A stretch of DNA of 64,000 bases from Limnanthes douglasii subsp. nivea (GCA_036936605.1 JAUPFV010000004.1:186566458-186630457), one strand, 5' to 3'; positions 45,948-59,160 are shown, numbered from the stretch's first letter. Made by a program: numbers and translations. The notes: generated by a model from the letters alone, not told the origin.

Positions 45948-46290
45948 TGATAAGGAAATATTACTTTGGGGATCAAACTATAAATAAATAAAACCTTGTA
46001 TGATAAACTGTATAATTATATGAAAGATTTAGAGCTTTATGAATAGGTAAGGGACTAATGTACAATTAAACCTTTTATGTAACTGATTCTATCCTTAAGT
46101 CCTTGCGCCTATAAATAATAGCCATAGGTGAAATGAGAAAGGATTCTGACTTTTGAGATAAACAACTTTTACTTCTTGACTTTCTCTCTCTAAAAACTAT
46201 TTCTCCCAAAATCTCTCTACTTCTCTTTACTTACTCAATTTTACTCAACAAACCATAGAAAATCATCAATAGATACTTCTTATTAGACTC
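45948..46290 (+). repeat. Element F 3' LTR (end uncertain)
   Basis: Starts TGATAAGG after the polypurine tract and has a TATA box CTATAAATAATAG at about 46,109-46,117, followed by a CT-rich leader-like stretch. The right end is not determined because the partner LTR is not in the window; an ATCA near 46,270 is one candidate. Confidence 0.5.
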
Positions 46291-46299
46291 TTTTTCGTA

Positions 46300-49200
46300 G
46301 TAGATCTGAAGAGATTGTCGATGCACATTCTCTTTGCCGGAAATGTCGTCCGTCAAAAGTGTTTGAGGCTGCTCGTATTTCAGTATCACCTCCAAATACT
46401 GATTTGTTCATGAGATTATTAATCTGCTCTTTTTAGTTTTTCTTTATTTTTAGTTTTTGACCGAATATGTTGGGATTTCTTACTTGAATTATGTGGGGAA
46501 TTTACTAAGTTTCAAGGATACTTCAAGCGTAATTGTTCATATGTATGATTATATCGATCTAGCATATTATGCTGGAAAATAAAGAAACGTTGGAGATTTC
46601 AGAAAATTGTATATTCGGTTTCCACATGCTAAAGTGAATGTAAGTAATCTTTTAATGATATCTTAGAATAGATTCTTTGTATCCATGTTTTCTAATACAT
46701 ACTGATTTTCTTTAAAGATACCAATATTTGGTTAACTTAACTCGTGCCAATTGTTTGGAGGTTTTAATGGCAATAATCATACTTTCTCGGAACGTTTATG
46801 ATCATTTTTTAGTGCTGGTAATTTATTCATGATGAATGTGATTTCTGGCATGAATGTGAGTCCATCTTGTTTTATCATGAATGGTCGTGCAAAGATCCTT
46901 GTTGACCTTCCGGATTGCAACAAGGTTTCGATAAGGAGGCCGAAAAGTGGTCGTATTCTTATGAATCCCGCTGGTGCTTTAGCAATTTTTTTCTAGTGGT
47001 TTGTGGCCTAAATTATCTATAATAAGGGGATTTTAAGTTTACAGAGCTCCGATGAAGTCTAGAAGTTATGCGCGTGAAACTACTACCAAAAAACCTAAAA
47101 AGGGAATGATCCTTCCAAATTTATTAATGTGAAGATTTATCTTATGAATAAAGGTGTCGTCATGCACTTTAATCTATTCTAGTTAAGCGAAATTATATCA
47201 AACGTGCTAGTATAATGGTTAAAGATTATAGACCCCCCAAAGAAACGGTGAGCGAAGATCCAAAGATGGGGAAAGATTTGCCTGCTGCAAAGTGTGCTGA
47301 AATTTTGGCATCCAAAGACTTTTGTTTCTAAGGAAACGTTTCCGCAAATATAGGTGATGCGCCGAGATCTAGCTATGTTTCTGAGAAGCGGGTGGCAACT
47401 TCTTTTTCTAAGGTAACTCTTTAACCCTCTCTTTTCTTAAATTTTGTGGTGGTGGTCTTTCCAGTCCATAGGTAAAAGTTATAGCTACGAATGGTGTAGT
47501 CAAATTTCCTATTGGTTAAGCTTATTTTTAGTAAACAAATACTATTCCATTGATGATAATAAGACTTAAAGGCCAATTTTACATAATTAGTAGTTTTATT
47601 TGTACTATTTCTTAAACTCGTAAATTAAGAATAATTTTAAACTATTAATACAATGTATAACAAAAATAGAGATCCTATTCCTATTTGTTCCAGAGGGAGT
47701 TGATCTTCGAGGAGGAATTAGTAAGAACTTTGTGAGTTTCGGTAGAATGATCAATGGAATCTTCTGCTTCACCGTATCCAGCATACCAAACTCCTACGTC
47801 TTTTGGATCTTCTAATCATCATCTTGACTATAATTCTTTCTCCTTTTTAAATATTATTCTCAGCATCTTCCTTGGATCTTTCCATCTCAACATCTTCATC
47901 TTTGTTTCTTTGTTTAATTGAGTTCCTAGATTGACAAAGGAAATGCATATGTCGGGTTGTGAACCTGTTTCAAATTGTTAGTAATCACCACATTTCAAAG
48001 TATAACAAGATCAATTTAGACAAGTTAATTAACTAGCAATATCTATATTGTCTAGTCTAATTAACCCACACCAAAGATTTCTAAGAACATGATAGCTCTT
48101 AATTAACCCACACCAAAAGAGATGTAATTTCTTTATTGGTTAAGCTTTTACTAAAGAAGATTTGAAGTTTATTAATGACAAACTTATTATTATGACTAAA
48201 TGAGTTATTATTGCTGGAAAGGGTCTCTCCCTTGTACATGATTTTTGTTCTCGTGTTGGAAAAAATAAATATCTCATATATTTCTATGAGGCTGAACCCA
48301 GGTTTCAAGATAATGAGTGATAAAGATAGTATTAAATATAGCCAAAAGCATACAAGAGATAGGTCTGTAAAAACTTAAAAGGAAAGAAAACCAAGGGCCA
48401 AGGATGGCTTAATTTTGACCCCTAAGAAAGAAATTGCGAATAATGTTACAATTCTTTCTATTATATATATGCCGTAAATGTTATAGTTGTAACGACTGAG
48501 AAGCCAAAACTTTTAGATGTTGCAGTTATGATTGTTGAAGAGTCGAAAATTGAAGATGTTTCCGTTTGTTTTGTTGAAGTTTTTTATGAGGTTGAAGTAA
48601 TTCATGCACTTCTCTAACTAATCTCAACTGGTCTTATTAGTGATAGCACTCCTGAAGTGTTCGTAGAAGGAATTCTTGCAGACGTTGCTAAGATGTCAAT
48701 AACCGCAAGTGTTCTCGTAGTTACAAATAGAGTTATTATCATAGATACCTTTAATAGTTCAGTTTTTACGGATGGTGTCTTTCTCGAGATTTCTTCTAAA
48801 TCTAGAGTCCCAACATTTTCCTTAGAACAATTTTTAAAGTAATCAATAAATTTTCTATTCTGGCTAGCAAGACTAAGCTACCAACCCACTATTTTGTGTT
48901 AGATTTGGCTAAGAGGGAGATTTGACATTGGACATACTTTTTTATACTCTTTTTATTTTATATTTGGTGTGTTGGAAGCTTATGGATAGTTAACCTAATA
49001 TTGCACATATTACTTCAAATGTTTTTAATACATTCACCCAGCTTCCCTAATGTTATGACAACTGATTCTTCATGATCTTAGGCATGCATTAAAAGTTAAC
49101 GCATAAACTTTTAGTGATGGTTCACTAGTAAAGGTTGTATTTTATGGGAGAATTATTGATGGAGAGAAAAATTTAAAGTCGATCTTCAAAATATAATTGT

Positions 49201-50040
49201 TACTAAGAGAGCTTGAAGGTTGAGTTGTAAGCTAAACTGGGAGTTGTGATGTAGCTTGGGTACCAAATCTTGTATAAGGTATTACTGATGAAACTTCATT
49301 ATAAATTGTTAAAGAGCCATATAATAAGATTGCCTATTTATCTATGTTTGGTGGTTTACTTCATAAGCCAAACCTTGCTCAAGCTGTAATAATTCTTCGT
49401 GTCATAAAGATGTAAGGGATTATGCTGTTAAGTTTAATAAAAAATAGCGTTTTCGAACAATGAATCAAAATGATTGTGTTAAATTTAAAGAACAAGCGTT
49501 GGCCAAACGAAAGAAGTTACTGAAAAAAGTGGATGCAGCTCATAACATAGTATTGGAAAAAATATTGGAAAGCAAACATGCAGTCGTGTTGAATATGAAT
49601 TCCTTCGATAAAAATGATTGCGGTTTCTCACGATGCAATATTGAAAACTGAGTCAAAATTCGTTCTCAATTTTTTTATAAGGAATACTCAAATAAGACCT
49701 TAGATGGTTTATCGCATTATATTTCTAAAGTCAATAGGCTAGAATTTTGTGAATGTTTGATCGATCTTCGACCTCTTTAGGTTTTAAGAAAGAAAGTTAC
49801 AATATTTATTATCTGTAACCGAATGCTAAGTATCAAATCTTTTACCGTGATTTGCTCTCATATTCTTCCGATCCGAAAATGATGTTATTCCTAATGTTGT
49901 TGCCAATGCAGTAAGGTTTCTTCCTAGTCGAACAAGTCTTCGAACTTCATCCAACCGAAAAGAATATGGAGTTTCAATAAACCAATCTGAAGATGAGGTT
50001 TTTGCAGCGTTCAGCCAATAATGAAATACCTGCATCGTAG
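46300..50040 (+). pseudogene. Probable antisense ORF region of element G, heavily decayed
   Basis: Located between element G pol (minus strand) and F's LTR, with scattered plus-strand coding-like stretches: KSRSYARETTTKKPKKGMIL near 47055, KDYRPPKETVSEDPKMGKDL near 47220, EVFVEGILADVAKMSITASV at 48657, FSLEQFLK then (shifted) LASKTKLPTHYFVLDLAKRE near 48815-48910, and a lysine-rich helix at 49460-49650. The position and the charged composition fit a Tat aORF, but I cannot match a conserved block firmly. Alternative: unrelated degenerate sequence. No other gene is seen in this stretch. Confidence 0.3.
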
Positions 50041-50429
50041 TCAAAATTTATACCTCCTTGTGCATTTTTTTTTAGTTTATGTTGGTATATTATCCAAGCA
50101 TGAAGGCATTATTCTTTAACAAAGTCCCTAATTATCAGGGAAATTTTGAATAAGGTTTTGCTCATATTTTTATGAAGCGAATTTCTCTATTTTTTTTGAC
50201 TTGTGCTTGATTTTTGATTTTTTTTTTGTTTTTCATAGTATTTTATTGTTTGATACTCAGGTATTCCATTTCAAGTGATCAATTTCAAAAGTGTAGACCT
50301 TTATAAGAAACACTTGGCTCCTTCTTTAGAATATATTTACAAACATTCAAACTTTTTGTGAAGGGCTAATGAATCCTTTTAGGGCTAATTTTTAACATCA
50401 TAATATAATTTTTATTATTATTATTATAT

Positions 50430-50765
50430 TGAAGGAGGTGTGGACTTCCTGAAGTGGTGAATAATATTTTGAAAATCATCAGAAACTTATCTTCTTTAAA
50501 TGAGGGATATTGAGACTTCTTAAGGTGTTGAAGACTCTTTTGAATCATCCTACATTTATCTAGGATTGTTTTCAGAAGTGCTAAACTTCCCAAAGGTGTT
50601 GAAGACTACTTTTAATAATCATCCAAGACTTATCCATTATTGGTTTTTTTAGGAGTGTCGAGACACTTTAAGGTGTTGAAGACTACTTTTGGAATCATTT
50701 GAAACTTATTGTTCTTTTTATTTAAGACTTATTAAAGTATTCATGATTACTTTTGGAATAAGTCT
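50430..50765. repeat. Degenerate 70-80-bp tandem repeats, four to five units
   Basis: GGTGTTGAAGACTACTTTT recurs at about 50,594 and 50,671, with GGTGTTGAAGACTCTTTTGA near 50,523 and weaker flanking units near 50,435 and 50,735. Each unit also has a GAGTGYYGAGACTT-like start and an AARACTTATY end. It lies 160 bases beyond the end of element G pol. Confidence 0.75.
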
Positions 50766-50929
50766 ATTTTTCGCTATATGAAATAATAAGTTACATGGAG
50801 GCTAGATGTAAATGTAAAATTATTTTAAATATCATATGTTTTATTAAAACCTTTATTAAGGCACCACACCAAATAAAATATTAATTGAATATTAACAATG
50901 AATAATTTAAATAACATGTTGAATCTTAA

Positions 50930-51930
50930 GGAGAATGGTAGAGCTTTAGATGCTCTATGTTCCATGGGTGTCGAAGCTTATTTCTTTCTTCATCTAACAT
51001 TCTGTATATTCTTAGTTTCAATTTGGATTCTATTGTGCAAATCTATTACCAATTTGGGGTTAGTTTGTCGAGACTCTTGTTTTGTACGAATGAATACTCT
51101 TATGAGGATATTTTCCCCTATTTTAAAGCTTCTAAATCGTACTTTGTAGTTCTATTTGTTTAACATTAGAGTTTTATAGTGTTATAACCAAAGGTGGGCT
51201 TTTACTCTCTTTTTCTCTATTACATTAAGCTTAGTTTTCCATCCGTATGAATTAATTTCTTCTTCATAAGTGTAATGTCTATAGGAAGGCATAGTTGTTT
51301 TAGTTGGTCCAACTTCTTCCTCTCCATACACCTAAGAACTCAGTGTTTCAGTTGTTGTCGGTTCTTGGGTGGTTATGTATGAACACAAAACATTGTTGCA
51401 AGAACTTTGTCCAGCTTCATGCACCTCCTTCTAATATATTCTTTATGTCATATGATATTTGTTTGTTGGTAACTTCCACTTGGCCGTTTGCATAATGATA
51501 TAAAAGAGAAGTGAAAATTTGTTTTATACTTTTTATTGCGTAAAACCATATGAGTCTTTTATTCTAGAATTGAGTTTCGTTGTCTATTTTTATGACTCTT
51601 GGCATTCGACAGCGTCAATAAATGTTTGATTGGAGAAAGTTTATATCCTCTTTTATTGTGAACTGCACCAATGTTTTTGCCTTCACCGACTTGGAGAAGT
51701 CGTCAGCTGCCACTAGCAAACATTTCCTTCATACTTAAGATTTTGAAAGTCACCCTATAATATGAAGGTCCCATTTATCAAAATGAATTTCCTCTAAAAT
51801 TGTTTCTAGCAAAACGAATGGAAAACGAATGTTGTATTGAATTTGAAAAACATTGACAAGTGTCATAATGTTTGACTTTTTTGCATCTTCAATTATGGTA
51901 GGTCAATAGTAATCATGGAGCAAAATTCTT
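50930..51930 (-). pseudogene. Element G integrase and pol C-terminus
   Basis: Minus strand: FDKWDLHIIG near 51780, LLVAADDFSKSVKAKTL near 51720-51670, MPRVIKIDNETQF near 51600-51565 (second Asp), YHYANGQVEVTNKQI near 51490-51450 with the catalytic Glu kept, then ILEGGA, and the C-terminal part VRFRSFKIGENILIRVFIRT near 51150 ending LRHPWNIEHLKLYHSP near 50,940. Stops and shifts make it non-functional. Order and motifs show a Tat-type gypsy element on the minus strand. Confidence 0.75.
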
Positions 51931-54050
51931 CAATGCAACACTTTGTAACCATACTAGGTACTTGCTTCTAGAAACGATGCTCCATCATGACTGAGAAACT
52001 AAAGCAAGAGTTGTGTTTAAAAACATGCATTTTTTTGATTTTTTTCCTCGGTTGTGTTCGTAGTAAGTATTTCTTATGTCAAATATCTTTTAATAAGGTT
52101 CCTCTAGTCTTCTATTTTTTCCGTTCAATTATCATAACTCTTAAACCTAAGATTGTTGATAAAAGTTTTGTTTAGTAGGGTAATGAATGTTTTCTTGTGG
52201 AAATGACCCTTGGTTCTAAATTTGCATAAGATGAAGATGCCAAAGTATCAGTAACAACATTCTCTGCTCTCAATACTTGCTCAAAATCGACTTGGTCAAA
52301 TAAGGTCCACTGATGCCAAACTTATTTTAAGCACTTGACGATATTTTTTTATTTGCTTCCAATTAGCCTAAAGCTTGACTAACCACTAAATTATAGCATG
52401 TGATGAGTTGGACTCTCTTGGCTTCATAAATTTTTTATAGTCAAAGAACTACAATATAAGCTCCATATTTCGTCTCATTGTTAGAAGTTGGAAATGAAAA
52501 TTTTATGCATGGAGTTGTGATAGCTCGTGTTGGGATAGTAGCTGGACTCTTTCTGATTGGAACTTTACAAGGAAGTCTTATAAGGCTTGAGCCTTAATTG
52601 CTGTTTTGGCTCAAACTAACCATCGCAAATCCTTTAACTCCACTAGTGACTTGGTCAACCTTCTAGACATATCTGGATTTTTTAGTAATCTTCTTAAAAT
52701 GAAGGATGTTCGTACTATGATTGTGTGAGTTTAGAAGTACAAGCTTGTCTTTCTAACCTCACTGCCAGCATTAAAGAAAGATTTTCAATTTCTAATTATC
52801 TAGTTTTAGTACTTAATATAAATTTACTTACATACTATATTGGTTTGGACTTCATTCATTATTCCCTATTTAAAATAGTGCTAACAACATAGTATGAGAA
52901 ACTATAGTATATAAGCAATGATTATTATGGCTTCAGATTAGTTGGTATCTATGGAGAAATAATCAACCCTTTGATGTTGTTTAAAGATCTTCAAATACAT
53001 TTATTTAGTGTCTCCAATATTGTTACCAATATCTGTACGTTTGTTGTGTTCTTGGGAGTATCCATTGCAGCCAAGTTTAAAAGTTAATGATTTACTTTAA
53101 TTTCTTTCTTACTGACCATGTATCCTATGAACTTGCCATATCGTAGACCGAAGGTACATTCTTATAAAATTACCTTTAGATTGATCATTTTAGGGTTTGA
53201 AAAGGTTTTGGCTAAGTTAACAAAAATGATTTTCATCTTGAATGCTTGTGACCAACATCTCATCAATGTATGCCTCTATGTTTTGGTTGAGTTGTGTTGC
53301 ATAACCTTTGTCGACAAATGGTCTCTATCTAGGCATACTGTTCTTTGGTCCAAAATGCACTTCTATGTAATAAGCCCCTTTCCATTATTAAAGTGGTGTC
53401 CTTTTGATTATATTCATTTACTTTTATTTGATCGTATCATGAATTAACATCCATAAAGGATAACATCCATAAAAGATAACATTATATTCATCAGTTGATC
53501 AATTCTTGGGAATAGAAAAGGGATCCTTCACACATACCCTGTTTAAGTCTGTGAAATCGATGCATATTGTCCATTAGTTGTACACATTGGGTAATAAGAT
53601 TCTCGGATATGGTCCATTTCATTTATTCAACCCATTTCTTTAACAATTGCTTCTTTTTTTTGTTAGAAGTATGATCTCATATTTTCCTTTATTTGCCAAA
53701 ATTTGTTATTAATGGAAAATTTATGGGCACATAACTTCAATCATAACTCGTATGACATCCTGAGCATTCCACGTAAATATATCAAGGTTGCATTGTAAAA
53801 CAAATGAGTAGTTTATGCCTGAAATATGTGGGTATGTCTCGGCCAATTCATAATACTTTGTCTTATTCTATTCTGATACTTCCTACTTCCTCACATGGAT
53901 TTATAAGGTGGGGGACTTCTTTAGGATCATCCATACATCAAGGATGATTGAGTCCCTATTAAGGGTTATGGAAGTTGCATAACGTTCCCTTGAAGTATTT
54001 TGATTCCCTTTTATTACGCCCACTTTTTTATTGATTGGGAACTTAAGTTA
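51931..54050 (-). pseudogene. Element G RT and RNase H, with RNase H region
   Basis: Minus strand: IKIGRDIPTYFRHKLL-like linker near 53,840 (shifted), NLDIFTWNAQDV near 53795, IDQLMNIMLSFMDV near 53500-53460, ATQLNQNIEAYIDEMLVTSI near 53310-53250, where the catalytic IDD pair reads IDE, then CTFGLRYGKFIGYMVSKKEI near 53160-53100. RNase H is very degraded between about 52,700 and 52,330. Upstream, 54,050-54,300 has remnants only; protease and gag are absent, the element being cut by B's LTR. Confidence 0.65.
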
Positions 54051-54309
54051 TTGATATACTATGGAAACTACAACATGCATTTTATCATGTCATGAACTTT
54101 CCAGAATTACATGATAGAAGGAGTGTGTGAATATGCAACAAACTATAACCTCATGTATGCAATGGACCACACTGAAATTGAGCTCTCCTATAATTTTTGC
54201 ATTTGCATTGGTGATTCTAGTTAGAATCCTCTAAAAAGGTATCAATACTGGAGCACATCTCATCATTGTACTCTTATCTAATGATGAGGGAATCTGCATC
54301 GCCTTACAT

Positions 54310-54930
54310 GATTGAACAGAGGTTCTAAACCGAGTGGAGCTGTAGCTTTGAAGGCCAACTAAGAGGCTTAAAGGCTCCTGGCAGAGCAGAGCTCCTTCAC
54401 CGATGACCAACCAAGAGGATTAAAATAGCAAGGTACGCCTAGGGCTTCAAACAGAGCAGAGCTCAATCTCCGAGGACCAGCTAAGAGGCTCAAAATTTCC
54501 TAGCATAGTAGAGCTCCATCGCTAAGGGCCTATTAAAGAGAAATATGAAGAGAATTCCAACTAAGAGGCTCAAAGGCTCCTGGCAGAGCCGAGCTCCATT
54601 TTAGAGGGCCGATTAAAGAGACAGAGGCCTTATTGAAAAGGAGAGCTCAGTTTGAGATGCATCGAAGACGAGCAGAGCAACCCAAATCAAGTTGAGGCAA
54701 CGGTAACGGAAGAGATAATCTAAGAGGCCAATAGAAACTCCAAGAAATTAATTGGTCAACAACATTAATGAAAGGAGCCATAATTTATGATCGTAAATTT
54801 AGGACTTTCTTCATAAATGTTAGTCCGTTTTTTGAATAAAAGGAAAGAGCCCCAAAGAATTTTATCTTTTTCGACATAATAAAAATAAACTATCTTCTTG
54901 TCATACTTTGTTATATCTTTGCATAATAAA
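54310..54930 (+). repeat. Element B 5' LTR
   Basis: Matches the element A LTR (reverse complement) through GAAGGCCAACTAAG near 54348, the CATTAATG segment near 54764, TTTATGATCGTAAATTTAG near 54784, and TTTTTCGACATAATAA near 54867. The first 60 or so bases of the A LTR are not clearly present. It contains an internal repeat block at 54355-54600. Confidence 0.65.
54355..54600. repeat. Imperfect repeats inside the B LTR
   Basis: CCAACTAAGAGGCTTAAAGG followed by CTCCTGGCAGAGCAGAGCTC at 54356 recurs as CCAACTAAGAGGCTCAAAGG and CTCCTGGCAGAGCCGAGCTC near 54559, with weaker copies near 54410 and 54479 (CCAGCTAAGAGGCTCAAAAT). About four units of 50-80 bp. The A LTR has a single unit. Confidence 0.7.
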
Positions 54931-55036
54931 TTGGGCAGAATTTCGAGAACCATTTATGTTTAAAATCATGGTTATGACAAGGTTAGGGGTCGAAAGAGAT
55001 ATGTAGGAACCCTGCACGAAAAATCGATAGGGAACA

Positions 55037-56460
55037 GTGACGAATCCACCAGTTGAGGGACTAAGTCAACAACCCCAGGTGATGGTCGCTATCGATAGGG
55101 TAGTAGTAGTAATGCTTGTTGAATCTATTCCCCAAATGGGGCTGGAGATAGCACATCGAGTGCCTGAGGTTATTTTGAACCCAATCCTACAGGAAGTAGT
55201 GAACGAAGATATGGTGCCCAGGATGCCAATACAGCGGCTTGAACAACAACTTCAACATTTATAACAAGAATAGCTGAAGGTAGCCTGTGAGCGTGATGCT
55301 AGAGAACAAGCTATGCATGCTACTATCGCTGGACTGGATAACGAGGTAAATGCATTTAAGATTAAGGCCCAAGGCACGAGCCATTCTCATCATCGAACAG
55401 GACTAGAGGATAGCTGCTCGAAACGTGGGGATTGATCCTCCAAGCGTGAGGAAAGAAGAGAAGGAGAAGGAGAAAGTTGAAGCAAAAGACGCTCCAAGGA
55501 TCATGGCCACTTGCGGGTGGAGGAACTTCATGCGTCTAATAAAGCTAAGGAGGTCGAGGTTGTTCATTACCATCAAGTACGGCCTAAGCTTTCGACGTAT
55601 ATTTTAAAGGAATCTTCATTTGTCAAAATAATTCTTGAAGCACAGCTCCCTCGTAAATTTGACCCCTTCAGAAGGGAGGCATTTGATTGATTGGGTGATC
55701 CGGAACGACATATAGAATAATTCCGCAATATGATGGTGGCTTACAATCCCGACGATGCTATGCTTTGCCGCGCATTATCTATGACCCTCAAAGGTAACGC
55801 GACGGACTAGTTTAGTAGTTTGCCTAAAGTATTGATTAATGACTTTGCAGGATTGTGGCGAGCCTTCAGAGAAAGATTTGTAGGAAATAAGGAGCTTAGA
55901 TATGAGCGCAACTCGATAATCGACCTCTACCAAAAGAAGGGTCAGTCTCTAAAGAGCTTTGTCTGGGCGCTTTGTCCACTCCATAAATGGCCAACCCGAT
56001 CTGGCCGAAAATATGGTCGTTGTTTCGCTTAAAAAGGATTCGATTGTCGATGGGAGCTCTATGCCAACCTGATCCGATTCCCTACTGAAAACATGGGGGA
56101 CCTTCTAGCTTGAGCAGACACGTTCATGCGAGTTGATGACGCCAAAAAGGGAGACTCCGCATAAAGAGTTTCATATGTCCTAAGAGACGGGCAATATGAC
56201 TGAAAAAGACCGAGGAAGGGCCTCTTAAAGATCATTTTCGACGCACTATACATTCTAACAATCCTTTGCGATGTTTCACTACGTTGACTGAATCTATTTC
56301 CGCAATCTATGACCGAATAAAGAGAAGAACGAGGAATCAACCTCCTGAAATGATGAGTGCTCCAAGCTACAAGCAGTCCAACAGATATTTTTGTTCTTAT
56401 CACAATGACCACGGTCACCCACAGATGAGTGCTGGAAATTAAAGAAAGAGATCCACAAAT
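55037..56460 (+). pseudogene. Element B gag
   Basis: Plus strand: MTNPPVEGLSQQPQVMVAID at 55037, a charged linker, LPRKFDPFRREAFD near 55650, FRNMMVAYNPDDAMLCRALS near 55725, FAGLWRAFRERFVGNKELRY near 55845, DLYQKKGQSLKSF near 55920, and a knuckle-like end FCSYHNDHGHP near 56390. A second frame, MINNRELLQFIKQKDRHRRP (56460 onward), continues the protein as in A. Frames are broken at about 55,262, 55,690 and 56,030. Confidence 0.8.
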
Positions 56461-57420
56461 TGATCAACAACAGAGAGCTCCTCCAATTTATAAAGCAAAA
56501 AGATCGCCATCGTCGACCTGAACATATGGAGGAAATTCGCCAGATATATGAGGACAAATCCACCAAAAACAATAGCACCGATAAGGGAAAGCAGCAATGG
56601 TTGTTCACCATTATGGGAGGATATTCGGATATAACTAAGCACCATGAACGTGCGAACAATAATGAGTTATCCCCAATAACAGCTAAGGCGCAGTTTGAGG
56701 TACCAAAAAATTTGGTAGTGCAAGATGAAGTGCGGATACCAACACTATTAACCATCGTCAGGGAGATTCTGGGGTATCTCATGACGCGAACTCCAGGAAA
56801 CGGGCTAGGACTGACCATGAGGTTTAGGAAGTCCAGGCCTCAACTTAATACAACTACCGCGATCCCGTTGTCGATCTCATCTTTAATGATGATGATCTGA
56901 GAGGGGTCGGCACGCCACACGAGGATACTCTAACAGGTAAACCTCGATATTGGAGAAGTGATGGTCACACGGGTCTTAGTCGATGGAGGAAGCTCCGCAA
57001 ACATTATATACAAGGCCAGCTATGACCGCATGAACGAGGTCCCACCCTACAAGCCAACCCAGCCAACCCTTGTAGGGTACGAAGGAAAGGCTTTTCATTC
57101 TGTAGACAAGTTGAGTTGATGGTTACCATTGGATACAGCCCTACCAAGAAAGAGATGAAAACCCTATTTATGATTTCGGACGCCCCTAGCCCTTACCATG
57201 CGACCATTGGCCATCCTTGGCTTCACAGAATGGAGGCCATCCCCTGCACTTTCAGGAAATGCATCAAATAGCATTATAGAGCGGGGGAGTACAAGAAACT
57301 TGTATGCGGGAACCACCCCAACTAGACCATGTCGACGATCCTCTGGAGGTAGAACCGTCGGATGCAGACCAAGTTGACTCAATTGAAGAAACAATGGCAG
57401 AGGGTCGTAGTCTACAAATC
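56461..57420 (+). pseudogene. Element B gag end and aspartic protease
   Basis: Plus strand 56460-56900 is the gag-protease linker (LQFIKQKDRHRRPEHMEEIR). Near 56,960-57,090 the frame reads VMVTRVLVDGGSSANIIYKA then SYDRMNEVPPYKPTQPTLVG, the Tat protease active site (Asp-Gly-Gly). Near 57,170-57,290, MISDAPSPYHATIGHPWLHR and MEAIPCTFRKCIK complete the retropepsin domain. Only one copy of the active-site block is present, unlike element A. Confidence 0.75.
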
Positions 57421-57449
57421 ATTAGAAATTAAGATTTCTTTTTTAAAAC

Positions 57450-59160
57450 AATCACTACTTTAATTATTGCGCAGAAACTTAGATATTTTTGGTTGGGATG
57501 CTCGAGATGTATCTGGGGTCGATCCATCTGTTCTTCACCACGAGTTAGCAATAGATTCGTGCGTCAAGCCAGTGCGGCAGAAGCGCCACTCGTTTTCCTT
57601 TGAGAAACAAGAGGCTATTGGCGCCGAGGTGGATAAGCTATTACTGCTAGGTCACAGACGGCAAGTTCAATATTGAATGTGGATAGCCAACCCCATTTTA
57701 GTAAATAAGAATGAGGGTCAATGGCGAATGTCTGTGGATTTAACCGACTTGAATTAGGCATGCCCGAAGGATGCATTTCCTCTACCTCGTATTGGTCAGC
57801 TGGTGGACTCCACTTCCAGCTACAAATATCTCTCTTTCATGGATTCCTATTCCGGCTATAATAAAATTTGTCTTAGCCCATCTGATGAAGAGCACACGAC
57901 GTTTCAAACAAAGCGCGGTCTTTATTGCTACACCGTAATGTCGTTCGATCTAAAAAATGCAGGTTACAAGTACCAATGACTGGTCAATCATATTTTCAAA
58001 GATCATCTGGGTAGACATATGGAAGCCTAGATTGACGACATGATAGTTAAAATACATGTTCCGAGAAACCAACTTGAGCTACTCCAATCTGTGTTTGGTG
58101 TATTACGACAATATAATTTGAAGCTTAACCTAATCAAGTGTTACCAAAGTGGTAAGTTTCGCGGTTATGTTTCTTGGCGTATTACCCAAGTGGTAAGTTT
58201 TTTGGTTATGTGGTCAGTAAGGAAGGAATCGAAGTTGATCCAGCTCAATTAAGAGTCGTCATCAAGATTGTACCACCTACAAATATGAAAGAGGTCCAAT
58301 GCCTCACATGTCGTTTAGCAACATTATCTCTTTTTATTTCTCAAGAATCGGATAAAAGTCACCCCTTCTTCGAAATTCTCCGAGATCCTAAAAAAATCGC
58401 ATGGATAAAAGAGTGCGACAAGGCTTTTGAAACACTAAAACAATACCTCACCTCACCTAAGATACTTTCGACACCTATAGTAGGTGAAACACTTTTTATA
58501 TACTTGTCCGTTTCATTTTGTGTGGTCAGTGCAGTTTTAATTAGGGAACCCGATGATGTGCAACGCCCGATCTATCACACAAGTAAAACTTTAATTGCCG
58601 CTGAGACCCGTTAGCTCAACTTGGAGAAACTTGCCCTTGCTCTAGTAGTAGTGGCACATAAAATGCGCCCCTATTTTCAAGGACATACAGTAGTTGTATG
58701 AACTTCTTTTCCGCTTAAGGTTATACTACCAAAACCGGATGCTTCTGGACGCCTAACATAATGGAGTATCGAGTTAGGAGAGCACGACATCAAATTTGAG
58801 CATCGCACCGCTATCAAGGGGCAGGCCATCGCAGATTTCATCACAGAGTTTTTCACACCCCGTAGCAGATCTCTGCTTACCGAAATCGAGGGTGAAACTG
58901 AGCAGTTAGAATGGATCATAGAGGCGGATGGATCATCTAGTGCGTCTGGAGGTGGTGCAACTATTATTCTTAAGCCACCAACAGGAGAGGATTGTCAAGC
59001 GATCTGATTCAACTTTCCAGTTACAAAAAACATTGTTGAATATGAGGCTATCATTTCCGGAATGAAGTTAGCACTCATATGCGGAGCTCGGAATCTGCGG
59101 ATCCTTTTGGATTATTATTTAAGTCATTAATGAGGAAAGCGGTTCATATGATTCTAAGAA
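57450..59160 (+). pseudogene. Element B RT and RNase H
   Basis: Plus strand: MRRNLDIFGWDARDVSGVDP at 57467, EKQEAIGAEVDKLLLLGH, ANPILVNKNEGQWRMSVDL near 57690, LPRIGQLVDSTSSYKYLSFM near 57785, RGLYCYTVMSFDLKNAG near 57915, then IDDMIVK near 58030 with the catalytic pair kept. A 41-bp duplication at 58138-58219 breaks the frame at SGKFRGYV. Then VSKEGIEVDPAQLRVVIKIV to 58610, and RNase H with IEADGSSSASGGGATIILKP near 58915. Stops at 57676, 57980, 58613 and 59005. Confidence 0.85.
58138..58219. repeat. 41-bp tandem duplication in element B RT
   Basis: GTGTTACCAAAGTGGTAAGT at 58138 and GTATTACCCAAGTGGTAAGT at 58179, each followed by TT(C/T)..GGTTATGT. It doubles the SGKF(R/F)GYV codons and shifts the frame. 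Confidence 0.75.

Noticed and set aside
53118..53447. 109-codon plus-strand frame
   Set aside because: It is the reverse strand of element G reverse transcriptase, whose motifs are clear on the minus strand.
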